Of a stretch of DNA of 32,192 nt, positions 15,935-23,790 are shown one piece after another. The DNA comes from Gammaproteobacteria bacterium (GTDB lineage: Bacteria; Pseudomonadota; Gammaproteobacteria; SZUA-229), in the NCBI GenBank assembly GCA_026196545.1, contig JAPHSZ010000068.1:1-32192 (forward strand), in the 5' to 3' direction. The notes beneath the pieces were generated by a model. That model did no database searches. It had not been told where the DNA came from and saw only the letters and a program-made list of their open reading frames with translations. Within the stretch, counting starts at the first letter, position 1. Each line of letters begins with the position of its first letter. Position numbers and translations under genes: made by a program.

Positions 15935-17161
15935 GTGAACGATAAAACAGATAAGCCAATTTATTTAGATTACAGCGCGACCACGCCGATTGATGAGCGC
16001 GTTGTCGCTGAAATGCTCAAGTATATGGGGCCGGATGCGACCTTTGGTAATCCTGCTTCACGTAGCCATGCTTATGGCTGGCAAGCAGAGGCTGCAGTTG
16101 AACAGGCGCGCCAGCATATTGCTGATTTAGTCGGTGCCGATCCACGTGAAATTATTTTTACTTCGGGTGCGACTGAATCAGATAACCTGGCAATCAAAGG
16201 TGTGGCGCATTTTAATAAAAAACGCGGTCAGCACATTATCACCTGTAAAACAGAACATAAGGCCGTGCTCGATAGCTGTCGTCAGTTAGAGCGAGAAGGC
16301 TACGAAGTGACCTATCTTGACCCGGAACAAAATGGACTGGTAGACCTGGAAAAACTCAAAGCCGCGATGCGCGATGACACAACGCTGGTTTCTATCATGC
16401 ATGTGAATAATGAAATCGGTGTGATTCAGGACATTGAAGCCATTGGTAATGCCTGTCGTGAACGCAAGATTGTTTTCCACGTTGATGCGGCGCAAAGTGC
16501 GGGTAAAGTCCCCATTGATCTTGCCAGCCTGCCGGTTGACCTGATGAGTTTCTCAGCGCATAAAATTTACGGCCCTAAAGGCATGGGTGCATTGTATGTA
16601 CAGAGAAAGCCACGCGTTCGCCTGGAAGCGCAGATGCACGGTGGCGGGCATGAGCGCGGTATGCGTTCTGGCACACTGGCAACGCACCAGATCGTTGGCA
16701 TGGGCGAGGCTTTTCGTATTGCCAATGAAGAAATGGCAACCGAGAATGAGCGCCTGATTACCTTGAGGAACCAGTTGTGGGATGGCCTCAAGGACATGGA
16801 GGAAGTTTATATTAATGGTGATTTTGAGCAGCGCGTTGCCGGCAATCTGAATATCAGTTTTAACTACGTTGAAGGTGAAAGCCTGTTGATGGCGCTGAAA
16901 GACCTGGCTATCTCCAGTGGTAGTGCCTGTACATCAGCCAGCCTGGAACCCAGTTATGTATTAAGGGCACTGGGTCGTAACGATGAACTGGCGCACAGTT
17001 CAATTCGTTTTAGTATGGGACGATATACGACCAGCAAAGATATTGAAACAACTATTAAGCATGTACGTACAGCGGTTGAAAAATTGAGAGAATTATCACC
17101 GCTTTGGGATATGTATAAGGATGGAATTGATCTCGATAGTATCGAGTGGGCTGCGCACTAG
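15935..17161 (+). CDS. iscS: IscS, housekeeping cysteine desulfurase
   Basis: Main sulfur donor for Fe-S clusters and tRNA thiolation. The product is 408 residues from GTG at 15935 (E. coli 404). It contains [49 protein letters not shown], the PLP lysine K210 in [12 protein letters not shown], and catalytic C332 in [17 protein letters not shown]. The C-terminus [12 protein letters not shown] matches the IscU-binding end of E. coli IscS (IEWAHH). It is followed by iscU after 46 bases. Start choice: the GTG gives [18 protein letters not shown], the proper N-terminus. Confidence 0.97.
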   Translation: MNDKTDKPIYLDYSATTPIDERVVAEMLKYMGPDATFGNPASRSHAYGWQAEAAVEQARQHIADLVGADPREIIFTSGATESDNLAIKGVAHFNKKRGQHIITCKTEHKAVLDSCRQLEREGYEVTYLDPEQNGLVDLEKLKAAMRDDTTLVSIMHVNNEIGVIQDIEAIGNACRERKIVFHVDAAQSAGKVPIDLASLPVDLMSFSAHKIYGPKGMGALYVQRKPRVRLEAQMHGGGHERGMRSGTLATHQIVGMGEAFRIANEEMATENERLITLRNQLWDGLKDMEEVYINGDFEQRVAGNLNISFNYVEGESLLMALKDLAISSGSACTSASLEPSYVLRALGRNDELAHSSIRFSMGRYTTSKDIETTIKHVRTAVEKLRELSPLWDMYKDGIDLDSIEWAAH

Positions 17162-17207
17162 TTAGTTTGGTGTTCAGTTTAAAATATAAAGATTGAGGTA
17201 AGAAGAT

Positions 17208-17588
17208 ATGGCATACGGTGAAAAAGTTCTGGATCACTATGAGAATCCACGTAATGTAGGTAAGTTTGACCAAAACGAAGACAATATCGGAACCGGTATG
17301 GTCGGCGCCCCCGCCTGTGGCGATGTGATGCGCTTGCAGATCAAGGTGAATGATGAAGGCGTGATTGAAGATGCAGTATTCAAAACTTACGGCTGTGGTA
17401 GCGCAATTGCATCGAGTTCGCTTTTGACTGAATGGGTCAAAGGCAAAACGCTGGATGAAGCCAAGGCGATTAAAAATACTGAACTGGCTGAAGAGCTGGC
17501 TTTGCCACCGGTTAAAATTCATTGTTCTGTTCTGGCTGAAGATGCAATTAATGCTGCGGTAGAAGATTACAGAAAGAAAAACGCGTAA
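17208..17588 (+). CDS. iscU: IscU, Fe-S cluster scaffold
   Basis: Scaffold on which IscS and ferredoxin assemble [2Fe-2S] clusters. The 126-residue protein keeps all ligands: C37 and D39 in GAPACGDV, C63 in [11 protein letters not shown] and C106 in [12 protein letters not shown]. The chaperone-recognition motif LPPVK, bound by HscA, is at residues 99-103. Eight bases separate it from iscA. Confidence 0.98.
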   Translation: MAYGEKVLDHYENPRNVGKFDQNEDNIGTGMVGAPACGDVMRLQIKVNDEGVIEDAVFKTYGCGSAIASSSLLTEWVKGKTLDEAKAIKNTELAEELALPPVKIHCSVLAEDAINAAVEDYRKKNA

Positions 17589-17596
17589 TTGATTAT

Positions 17597-17920
17597 ATGG
17601 CTATTACATTAACTGAACCTGCTGCAGAACGTATTAAGAGTTTCCTTGAAAACCGCGGCAAGGGCATAGGCTTACGTCTGGGTGTAAAAACCATGGGTTG
17701 TTCCGGCATGGGTTATGTCATCGAGTTTGTCGATGAGATTAACGCCGACGATGAGGTTTTTGAAGACAAGGACATAAAAGTCATTGTCGACAAAAAAAGC
17801 CTGGTTTACCTTGATGGCACCGAAGTGGATTTTGCCAGAGAAGGGCTGAATGAAGGCTTTAAATTCAACAACCCAAAAGAAAAAGACTCGTGTGGTTGTG
17901 GTGAAAGCTTCACTGTCTAA
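17597..17920 (+). CDS. iscA: IscA, A-type Fe-S carrier
   Basis: Iron-sulfur carrier of 107 residues. The three conserved cysteines C35 (TMGCSGMGY) and C99/C101 (DSCGCGESF) are in place. It sits in the standard isc order after iscU. Its product probably hands clusters to [4Fe-4S] apoproteins. Confidence 0.97.
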   Translation: MAITLTEPAAERIKSFLENRGKGIGLRLGVKTMGCSGMGYVIEFVDEINADDEVFEDKDIKVIVDKKSLVYLDGTEVDFAREGLNEGFKFNNPKEKDSCGCGESFTV

Positions 17921-17963
17921 TTGCGATTATTTAAAACTTGCCTGACTTTATAGTCGCAGCGTC

Positions 17964-18509
17964 ATGACTACCGATATTCTTACCCAGAACTTCTTTGAGC
18001 TATTTGATGTGCCTGTCTCATTTGAAGTTGATCTTGATCTGGTTCAGCAGCGTTACAGGGAATTACAGAAAGCCGTGCATCCTGACAAGTTTGTAAGTGC
18101 TTCTGATCAGGAAAAGCGTATCTCCATGCAGCAGACTTCATGGATTAATGAGGCTTTTAATGCCCTGCGGCAGCCCGTTGAGCGGGCAATTTATTTGTTG
18201 AAGCTAAAAGGCGTTGATCTTAACCTGGAAAATGAAACAACTATGGATGCCATGTTTTTGATGGAGCAAATGGAAATGCGCGAAGCCCTGTCCGATGTGC
18301 AATCAAAAGATGATCCTCTGGCAGCGCTGGATGATTTTTCTGTTCAGATAAAAAATAAAATGCAGGCTATGGCGGCAAACTTTTCTATTGCATATGAAGA
18401 TGATCAGTTGGATGATGCAAAAGAATTAATAAGAAAAATGCAGTTCATGCAAAAAGCCAGAAAAGAGGTCGATGAACTGACAGCAAAAATTGAAGACGAA
18501 TTATTTTAA
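17964..18509 (+). CDS. hscB: HscB, J-domain co-chaperone
   Basis: J-protein that brings IscU to HscA and stimulates its ATPase. The product is 181 residues, the typical size. The N-terminal J-domain holds HPDKF near residue 40, preceded by [13 protein letters not shown]; the C-terminal part is the three-helix IscU-binding region ([30 protein letters not shown]). The next gene hscA begins two bases after the stop, implying coupled translation. Confidence 0.96.
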   Translation: MTTDILTQNFFELFDVPVSFEVDLDLVQQRYRELQKAVHPDKFVSASDQEKRISMQQTSWINEAFNALRQPVERAIYLLKLKGVDLNLENETTMDAMFLMEQMEMREALSDVQSKDDPLAALDDFSVQIKNKMQAMAANFSIAYEDDQLDDAKELIRKMQFMQKARKEVDELTAKIEDELF

Positions 18510-18511
18510 TT

Positions 18512-20395
18512 ATGGCTTTATTACAAATTTCAGAACCAGGACAAACTACTGCACCGCATCAGCACAAGCTGGCAGTTGGTATAGATCTGGGTACGACAAA
18601 TTCACTGGTTGCCAGTGTCCGCAGCGGTGAGGCGCAAACCCTCGCTGATATTAATGGTGATCATATTTTGCCCTCGGTAGTACGTTATGCTGAACAGGGT
18701 ATCGAAGTGGGCCAGGCGGCTATTGAGCATGCGGTTATTGACCCATCCAATACCATTGTTTCGATAAAGCGTTTGATGGGGCGTGCGGCAACGGATTTAA
18801 AAAGCCTGCGTCAAAGCTCACCTTATGAATTTTCAATATCAGAATCGGTGGTGCCAAAAATTAAAACCCGCGCTGGTGATGTTAGTGCGGTTGAAGTCTC
18901 GTCTGAAATTCTTAAAAGCCTTAAAACAAGGGCCATTGAAACCCTGGGTGATGAACTGGTGGGCGCGGTGATTACCGTGCCGGCTTATTTTGATGATGCA
19001 CAGCGTCAGGCGACCAAAGATGCGGCACGCCTGGCTGAGCTGAATGTTCTGCGTTTGCTCAACGAGCCAACTGCCGCTGCTGTTGCTTATGGCCTGGATA
19101 CCGGTCAGGAAGGCGTGATTGCCATTTATGACCTCGGTGGTGGTACGTTTGATGTTTCGATCCTGCGTCTCAAGCAGGGCGTATTTGAAGTGCTGGCAAC
19201 CGGTGGCGATAGTGCGCTGGGTGGTGATGATTTTGATCATGCTATTGCTGACTGGATGCTTCAGCAATCTGGCTGTAAAAAAATACCAACGCCTTCTTTG
19301 GTGCGTCTACTGATGAGAGAAGCACGCTCTGCCAAAGAACAGTTAGCGAGTGTTACTGAAGTTAATGTTAAAGTCGAATTAGATGATTTTGCCTGGCAGG
19401 GTGAGTTAACTCGCTCGCAGATGCAGGCGCTGATCGAGCCGCTGATCAAGAAAACCATCATGGCCTGCCGCCGTTCTCTGCGCGATGCCGATGTTGCTGT
19501 TGAAGATGTGCTGGAAGTGGTGATGGTTGGTGGTTCAACCCGTACCCTGGCCGTGCGAGAAATGGTAGGCGAGTTTTTCAGGCGCGAGCCGCTGGTCAGT
19601 ATCGATCCTGATAAGGTGGTTGCAATTGGTGCAGCCCTGCAGGCCGATGTGCTGGCGGGTAACAAGCCCGATGATGAAATGCTGCTGCTGGATGTAATCC
19701 CGCTTTCACTGGGCATCGAAACCATGGGCGGTCTGGCAGAGAAAATTATTTATCGCAATACACCCATTCCTGTTGCCAAGGCGCAGGACTTTACCACTTA
19801 TAAAGATGGTCAGACCGCGATGGCAGTGCACGTGGTTCAGGGGGAGCGCGAACTGGTCGATGACTGCCGTTCGCTGGCACGTTTTGATCTGCGTGGTTTT
19901 CCTCCGCACGTCGCCGGTGCTGCAAGAATCCGGGTGACCTATCAGGTAGATGCCGATGGTTTATTGACCGTCAGCGCCTGTGAAGAAAACAGCGGCGTTG
20001 AAGCCAGCGTTGATGTCAAGCCATCTTATGGTCTGACTGATTCAGAAATCGAAACCATGTTGCGTGACTCCATGGATCACGCCGAAGACGATATGCACTC
20101 AAGAATGTTGCGTGAACAGCAGGTTGAAGCCGACCGTGTTGTTGAAGCACTGGATGCGGCTTTGCAGGTCGATGGAGATGAGCTGCTGTCTGAAGATGAA
20201 AAAGCAAACATTGCCCAGGCGCGAAACCAGCTAATTGAAGCCAAAGCCGGTGACGATTCAGAAATTATCAAAGCCGCGATTAAACAGGTCGAAGATGCCT
20301 GTGCAGATTATGTTGCACGGCGTATGAATTCCAATATCCGAAATGCCATGCAGGGTCATTCAGTTGAAGAATATGCAGGCAATGAACAGGAGTAG
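18512..20395 (+). CDS. hscA: HscA, Hsp70-type chaperone for Fe-S cluster transfer
   Basis: DnaK-like ATPase specialised for IscU. The product is 627 residues (E. coli 616). Nucleotide-binding domain: [75 protein letters not shown]. Substrate domain: [20 protein letters not shown], then a helical lid of about 120 residues. It ends 8 bases before fdx, in the standard isc order. Confidence 0.97.
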   Translation: MALLQISEPGQTTAPHQHKLAVGIDLGTTNSLVASVRSGEAQTLADINGDHILPSVVRYAEQGIEVGQAAIEHAVIDPSNTIVSIKRLMGRAATDLKSLRQSSPYEFSISESVVPKIKTRAGDVSAVEVSSEILKSLKTRAIETLGDELVGAVITVPAYFDDAQRQATKDAARLAELNVLRLLNEPTAAAVAYGLDTGQEGVIAIYDLGGGTFDVSILRLKQGVFEVLATGGDSALGGDDFDHAIADWMLQQSGCKKIPTPSLVRLLMREARSAKEQLASVTEVNVKVELDDFAWQGELTRSQMQALIEPLIKKTIMACRRSLRDADVAVEDVLEVVMVGGSTRTLAVREMVGEFFRREPLVSIDPDKVVAIGAALQADVLAGNKPDDEMLLLDVIPLSLGIETMGGLAEKIIYRNTPIPVAKAQDFTTYKDGQTAMAVHVVQGERELVDDCRSLARFDLRGFPPHVAGAARIRVTYQVDADGLLTVSACEENSGVEASVDVKPSYGLTDSEIETMLRDSMDHAEDDMHSRMLREQQVEADRVVEALDAALQVDGDELLSEDEKANIAQARNQLIEAKAGDDSEIIKAAIKQVEDACADYVARRMNSNIRNAMQGHSVEEYAGNEQE

Positions 20396-20403
20396 ATAGA
20401 GCA

Positions 20404-20742
20404 ATGCCACAAATAATATTTTTACCACACGAAGAGCTTTGTCCTGATGGCATGGTGATTGAAGCTGAGACAGGCAAAACTATCTGTGACGTTGCCCTGG
20501 CTAATGGCATTGAGATCGAACACGCCTGTGAGAAATCCTGTGCCTGTACCACCTGCCACGTTTACATACGCGAAGGAATGGATTCGCTCAATGAAAATTC
20601 CGAAGAAGAAGATGATATGCTCGACAAAGCCTGGGGGCTTGATCCAGATTCACGTTTGAGTTGTCAGGCGGAAGTGGGTGATGAAGACCTGGTGATAGAG
20701 ATTCCGAAGTATACGATTAATATGGTTTCGGAGAATCATTAG
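20404..20742 (+). CDS. fdx: Isc [2Fe-2S] ferredoxin
   Basis: Adrenodoxin-type ferredoxin supplying electrons for cluster assembly on IscU. The 112-residue protein has ligands C42, C48, C51 in ACEKSCACTTCHVY and C87 in RLSCQAEV, at the same numbering as E. coli Fdx, plus the extra conserved C46. It is the last gene of the contiguous isc run; iscX, normally next, is 8.4 kb away. Confidence 0.97.
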   Translation: MPQIIFLPHEELCPDGMVIEAETGKTICDVALANGIEIEHACEKSCACTTCHVYIREGMDSLNENSEEEDDMLDKAWGLDPDSRLSCQAEVGDEDLVIEIPKYTINMVSENH

Positions 20743-20756
20743 ATCGGGTTTGTTTT

Positions 20757-20784
20757 TGTAGGTGCGAATACATTCGAACCTACA
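20757..20784. repeat. Palindromic REP-like hairpin between fdx and the convergent accessory gene
   Basis: The two 13-base arms TGTAGGTGCGAAT (20757-20769) and ATTCGAACCTACA (20772-20784) pair with one mismatch around a two-base centre AC. It sits between two convergent genes and has a T-run just upstream on the plus strand. It could be a bidirectional terminator hairpin or a copy of a dispersed palindromic element; only one copy occurs in this window. Confidence 0.65.
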
Positions 20785-20791
20785 TAATTGC

Positions 20792-21151
20792 TCACATGAT
20801 TTGTTGCTTGCGGTTCATGATGACAGATTTTAAATCATCAAGTGTCTGTATCTGGTTTATGGTTGCCTGATCCACCCAAACCAAAATCTCACCATCCTCC
20901 TCAACAAAAACAGCAGGCAGTTCTGCATCACCCAATTTATATTTTTTCAAAAATTCGTCCCGATGCAAAAACTCCATCTCGGTGTCGATCTGTTCCAGAA
21001 ACTCAACCCAGTCCTGCTTGATTTTAAAGTGGCCGTGGGTGAGTACGCATAGATTGCAGCTGTAGGTTTTGGGTGAGAGTGCTTTGTGGGCGATGTCTGT
21101 GACGGTGTTGAACAGGCCGGAATCGGCGTTGTAGACAAAGATCAATTTCAT
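20792..21151 (-). CDS. Small conserved protein with CxxC-like NLC motif, function unknown
   Basis: 119 residues from ATG at 21151, with Shine-Dalgarno AAGGAG on the minus strand about eight bases upstream; a GTG one codon before is an alternative. Visible features: an opening strand LIFVYNADSGLF, cysteines in YSCNLCVLTHGHFK (CxxC near residues 32-35), WVEFLEQI, FLHRDEFLKKY, ELPAVFVEEDGEILVWVDQ. The alternation of strand and helix and the CxxC are reminiscent of a thioredoxin-like fold, but I cannot assign it. It follows the ArsR-rhodanese regulator by 32 bases in the same orientation and may be cotranscribed. Confidence 0.75.
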   Translation of the reverse strand: MKLIFVYNADSGLFNTVTDIAHKALSPKTYSCNLCVLTHGHFKIKQDWVEFLEQIDTEMEFLHRDEFLKKYKLGDAELPAVFVEEDGEILVWVDQATINQIQTLDDLKSVIMNRKQQIM

Positions 21152-21183
21152 CACGTTATCTCCTTATCAAAATTGACCATTGC

Positions 21184-21864
21184 TTAAGAGTTAAGTTTGC
21201 TGTTTGTTTTTTCTACAGGCAGGCCTGCAATTTTCCATTCGGGAAATCCGTCTTCCAGTCTGCTTGCTTTAAGACCCTGTTTGCGTAGTTTTTCTACCGC
21301 ATCGTAAGCCAGTACACAATGCGGGCCGCGGCAGTAGGCGACGATTTCCGTGTCGGAATCAAAATCAGCTAGTTGATCGTCGAGTTTGTCGAGTGGCATG
21401 TTGATTGCGCCGGGTACGTGGCCGGCATCGTATTCGAAGGCCGGGCGTACATCGATGATGGTGACCAGGCCCTGTTTTACGCGAGAGAGTAGTTCTTCGC
21501 GGGGCAGGGGTTCTAGTGAATCTTTTACGGTGAGGAAGTTGTCGATTAGTTGGTCCACTTCGGCGATATGGCGTTCGGCGACCTTGCGTTGTATTGATAG
21601 CAGTTCGATGACATCGTCACCGCTCAGGCTGTAATATACTTTCAACCCCTGTTTGCGGCTGCTGACCAGCCCCGCCTGACGCAGTTGTTGCAGGTGCTGG
21701 GAGGTGTTGGCCACGGTGATGCCTGCCAGTTTTGACAGTTCTTCGACATTGCACTCGCTCTGCGCCAGAAATTCCAGTATTTCCAGTCGGTTAGCATTGC
21801 TCATCGCCTTACCGACACGGGCAAACTGCTCGAATAGAAGTTGTTTTACGCCTTTGCTTGACAT
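21184..21864 (-). CDS. ArsR-family winged-helix regulator fused to a rhodanese domain
   Basis: 226 residues from ATG at 21864; a TTG at 21894 would add ten residues but looks less natural. Residues 8-100 are an ArsR/SmtB winged helix: VGKAMSNANRLEILEFLAQ, ELSKLAGITVANTSQHLQQLRQAGLVSSRKQG, VYYSLSGDDV. Residues 120-220 form a rhodanese domain with IIDVRPAFEYDAGHVPGAINMPL and active-site loop YCRGPHC (C178, with C183 alongside), then LRKQGLKASRLEDGFPEWKIAGLP. A third cysteine C38 lies before the recognition helix. Such fusions are known and are thought to sense sulfur species, but the ligand here is unknown. It is divergent from a six-gene operon, with a palindrome between the two (21888-21909), so it probably represses that operon and itself. 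Confidence 0.88.
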   Translation of the reverse strand: MSSKGVKQLLFEQFARVGKAMSNANRLEILEFLAQSECNVEELSKLAGITVANTSQHLQQLRQAGLVSSRKQGLKVYYSLSGDDVIELLSIQRKVAERHIAEVDQLIDNFLTVKDSLEPLPREELLSRVKQGLVTIIDVRPAFEYDAGHVPGAINMPLDKLDDQLADFDSDTEIVAYCRGPHCVLAYDAVEKLRKQGLKASRLEDGFPEWKIAGLPVEKTNSKLNS

Positions 21865-21887
21865 TGGTTTATTATCCAGTAATCTAT

Positions 21888-21930
21888 TATTCAAGTGATT
21901 AGTTGAATACTAACTAAATCCAATTATAAC
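21888..21930. promoter_or_regulatory. Candidate ArsR-type operator overlapping a divergent promoter
   Basis: A perfect inverted repeat TATTCAA (21888-21894), eight bases, TTGAATA (21903-21909) lies between the ArsR-rhodanese gene and the divergent operon. ArsR-family repressors usually bind such AT-rich palindromes. On the plus strand TTGAAT (21903-21908) and TATAAC (21925-21930) form a sigma-70-like pair with a 16-base spacer, so the repeat covers the -35 of the operon starting at 21969. Confidence 0.55.
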
Positions 21931-21968
21931 CAGATATTGATTTCATACAAGGGGTTGGTGGGGCTTGC

Positions 21969-22832
21969 ATGTCTTTATATGAATTTGTGACTGAAAATGA
22001 GAATACTATTCGTCTCAGCTTTTTTGTCGGGGTACTGGTGGTTATGGCTGTCTGGGAGATGATTGCGCCCAGACGCGCGTTGACGGTATCCAAGGCGGTG
22101 CGTTGGGCCAACAACCTCGGGCTGGTGTTTTTTAACAGTTTTATTGCCAGAATCCTGTTGCCAGCTACCGCGGTGGGTGTGGCCAAAATGGCGGCTGAAA
22201 ATGACTGGGGCCTGTTCAATCTAGTTGAAGTGCCGGTCTGGTTTGTAGTGCTGGCATCTGTCGTGATTATGGATTTTGTTATTTATATGCAGCACGTCAT
22301 GGTACATGCGGTGCCTGTGCTCTGGCGTTTGCATCGGGTGCACCACGCCGACCTCGATTATGATGTCACCACCGGTGCGCGTTTTCACACTCTGGAAATT
22401 ATTCTTTCGATGTTTATTAAATTCGCCACCATTTTATTGCTGGGGCCATCGGTGGTGGCGGTGATTATTTTTGAAGTGGTGCTCAATGCCATGGCGATGT
22501 TCAATCATGGCAATGTAGGGCTGCCAAAAATGCTGGATAGGTTTTTACGCTGGCTTATCGTGACGCCGGATATGCACCGGGTGCATCATTCGATAGAGGA
22601 TGATGAAACTAACAGCAACTTTGGTTTTAATCTTTCGTGGTGGGATCGTTTATTCGGTACCTATCGTGAACAGCCCAGGGCGGGGCATGTCGGCATGACC
22701 ATCGGCATCCATAATTTTACAGAGCCAAAACAGTGTTCATGGATAACGGGCATGCTGGCCATGCCTTTCATCGGCAAAGTAACCGACTATGCGATTAATC
22801 GTCGTCAGTGGAATAACAAAGATGAAAAATAA
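21969..22832 (+). CDS. Fatty acid hydroxylase / sterol desaturase superfamily membrane protein
   Basis: 287 residues with several membrane segments (about 15-30, 50-70, 90-108, 145-170) and the eight-histidine di-iron pattern of the superfamily: HVMVH at 109-113, HRVHH at 122-126, isolated H140 and H180, and HRVHH at 203-207. Family members insert oxygen or a double bond into lipids using O2, or, in the alkylglycerol monooxygenase branch, cleave ether lipids. The C-terminal NFGFNLSWWDRLFGTYR is also a typical motif. It is the first gene of a packed operon; its stop overlaps the next start by 11 bases. The substrate is unknown, and its link with the redox genes downstream is not obvious. Confidence 0.88.
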   Translation: MSLYEFVTENENTIRLSFFVGVLVVMAVWEMIAPRRALTVSKAVRWANNLGLVFFNSFIARILLPATAVGVAKMAAENDWGLFNLVEVPVWFVVLASVVIMDFVIYMQHVMVHAVPVLWRLHRVHHADLDYDVTTGARFHTLEIILSMFIKFATILLLGPSVVAVIIFEVVLNAMAMFNHGNVGLPKMLDRFLRWLIVTPDMHRVHHSIEDDETNSNFGFNLSWWDRLFGTYREQPRAGHVGMTIGIHNFTEPKQCSWITGMLAMPFIGKVTDYAINRRQWNNKDEK

Positions 22833-23784
22833 ATTACTACGAATCATTTTATTGCTGTTGGTAATCGCAGGTATTGCGGTGGTAGTTGTCTACCGGGATC
22901 AACTGGATGCGGCGGTGTTAGAATCATGGCTACAAGATGCAGGTGCAGCTGCACCAATAGTGTTCATGCTGGTTTATATTATTGGAACCCTGTTTTTCTT
23001 TCCCGGTTCTGTGCTCACCTTATTGGGTGGCGCCCTGTTTGGCCCGGTTATCGGTACCTTTTATAACCTGACTGCGGCTACCATCGGCGCGATGCTTTCT
23101 TTTTTAATGGCGCGCTTCATGGCCGCTGACTGGGTAGCGAATAAAACTGGTGGTTGGTTAAAACAACTGGTTAACGGTGTTGAGAATGAAGGTTGGCGTT
23201 TTGTAGCCTTTGTTCGACTGGTGCCCTTGTTTCCGTTTAATTTGCTGAACTATGCGCTGGGCCTGACGCGTATCAGCTTTACCCAATACAGCGTGGCTAC
23301 TTATATTTTTATGCTGCCCGGTGCGATTGCTTACACTTATCTTGGCTACATTGGCAAAGAAGCCGCGACGGGTGGAGAGGATCTGGTGCAGAAATCCATG
23401 ATGGCACTAGCGCTGCTGGCGGTGGTGTCATTTATTCCACGAATAATGGGCGCCTTGCGTAGAGGATCGATGTTATCTATCGATGAACTTAAACAACGTC
23501 TTGATAGTGACGAAGATGTTTTATTACTGGATGTGCGTACACCTGAAGATTATGTCGATGAACAGGGGCATGTTCCTGGCTCTAAATTAATCCCGCTGGA
23601 AGAACTGGTGCAGCGAATCGAAGAGATAGATGATTATCTTGAAAAACCGGTTGTGACCATTTGTCGAACCGATCGTAAATCGGCCAAAGCAGCACAGTTG
23701 CTCGCGCAACATGGTTTTGCCGATGTACACGTGGCGAAGATGGGGATGACGGACTGGATAAAAAACAATTATCCGACCGAGTAA
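22822..23784 (+). CDS. VTT (TVP38/DedA-like) membrane protein with C-terminal rhodanese domain
   Basis: 320 residues from ATG at 22822, overlapping the previous stop (22830-22832). An in-frame upstream start at 22789 would lie well inside the hydroxylase gene. Residues 5-25 are a hydrophobic segment; residues 45-210 form the VTT domain with the re-entrant motifs FFFPGSVLTLLGGALFGP and VRLVPLFPFNLLNYALGLTRI. Residues 218-318 form a rhodanese domain with LLLDVRTPEDY, GHVPGSKLIPLEEL and active-site loop ICRTDRKS (C281). So a sulfur-transfer domain is tethered at the membrane. Six bases separate it from the next gene. VTT proteins act in lipid scrambling or ion-dependent transport; the substrate here is unknown. 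Confidence 0.88.
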   Translation: MKNKLLRIILLLLVIAGIAVVVVYRDQLDAAVLESWLQDAGAAAPIVFMLVYIIGTLFFFPGSVLTLLGGALFGPVIGTFYNLTAATIGAMLSFLMARFMAADWVANKTGGWLKQLVNGVENEGWRFVAFVRLVPLFPFNLLNYALGLTRISFTQYSVATYIFMLPGAIAYTYLGYIGKEAATGGEDLVQKSMMALALLAVVSFIPRIMGALRRGSMLSIDELKQRLDSDEDVLLLDVRTPEDYVDEQGHVPGSKLIPLEELVQRIEEIDDYLEKPVVTICRTDRKSAKAAQLLAQHGFADVHVAKMGMTDWIKNNYPTE

Positions 23785-23790
23785 ATAATT

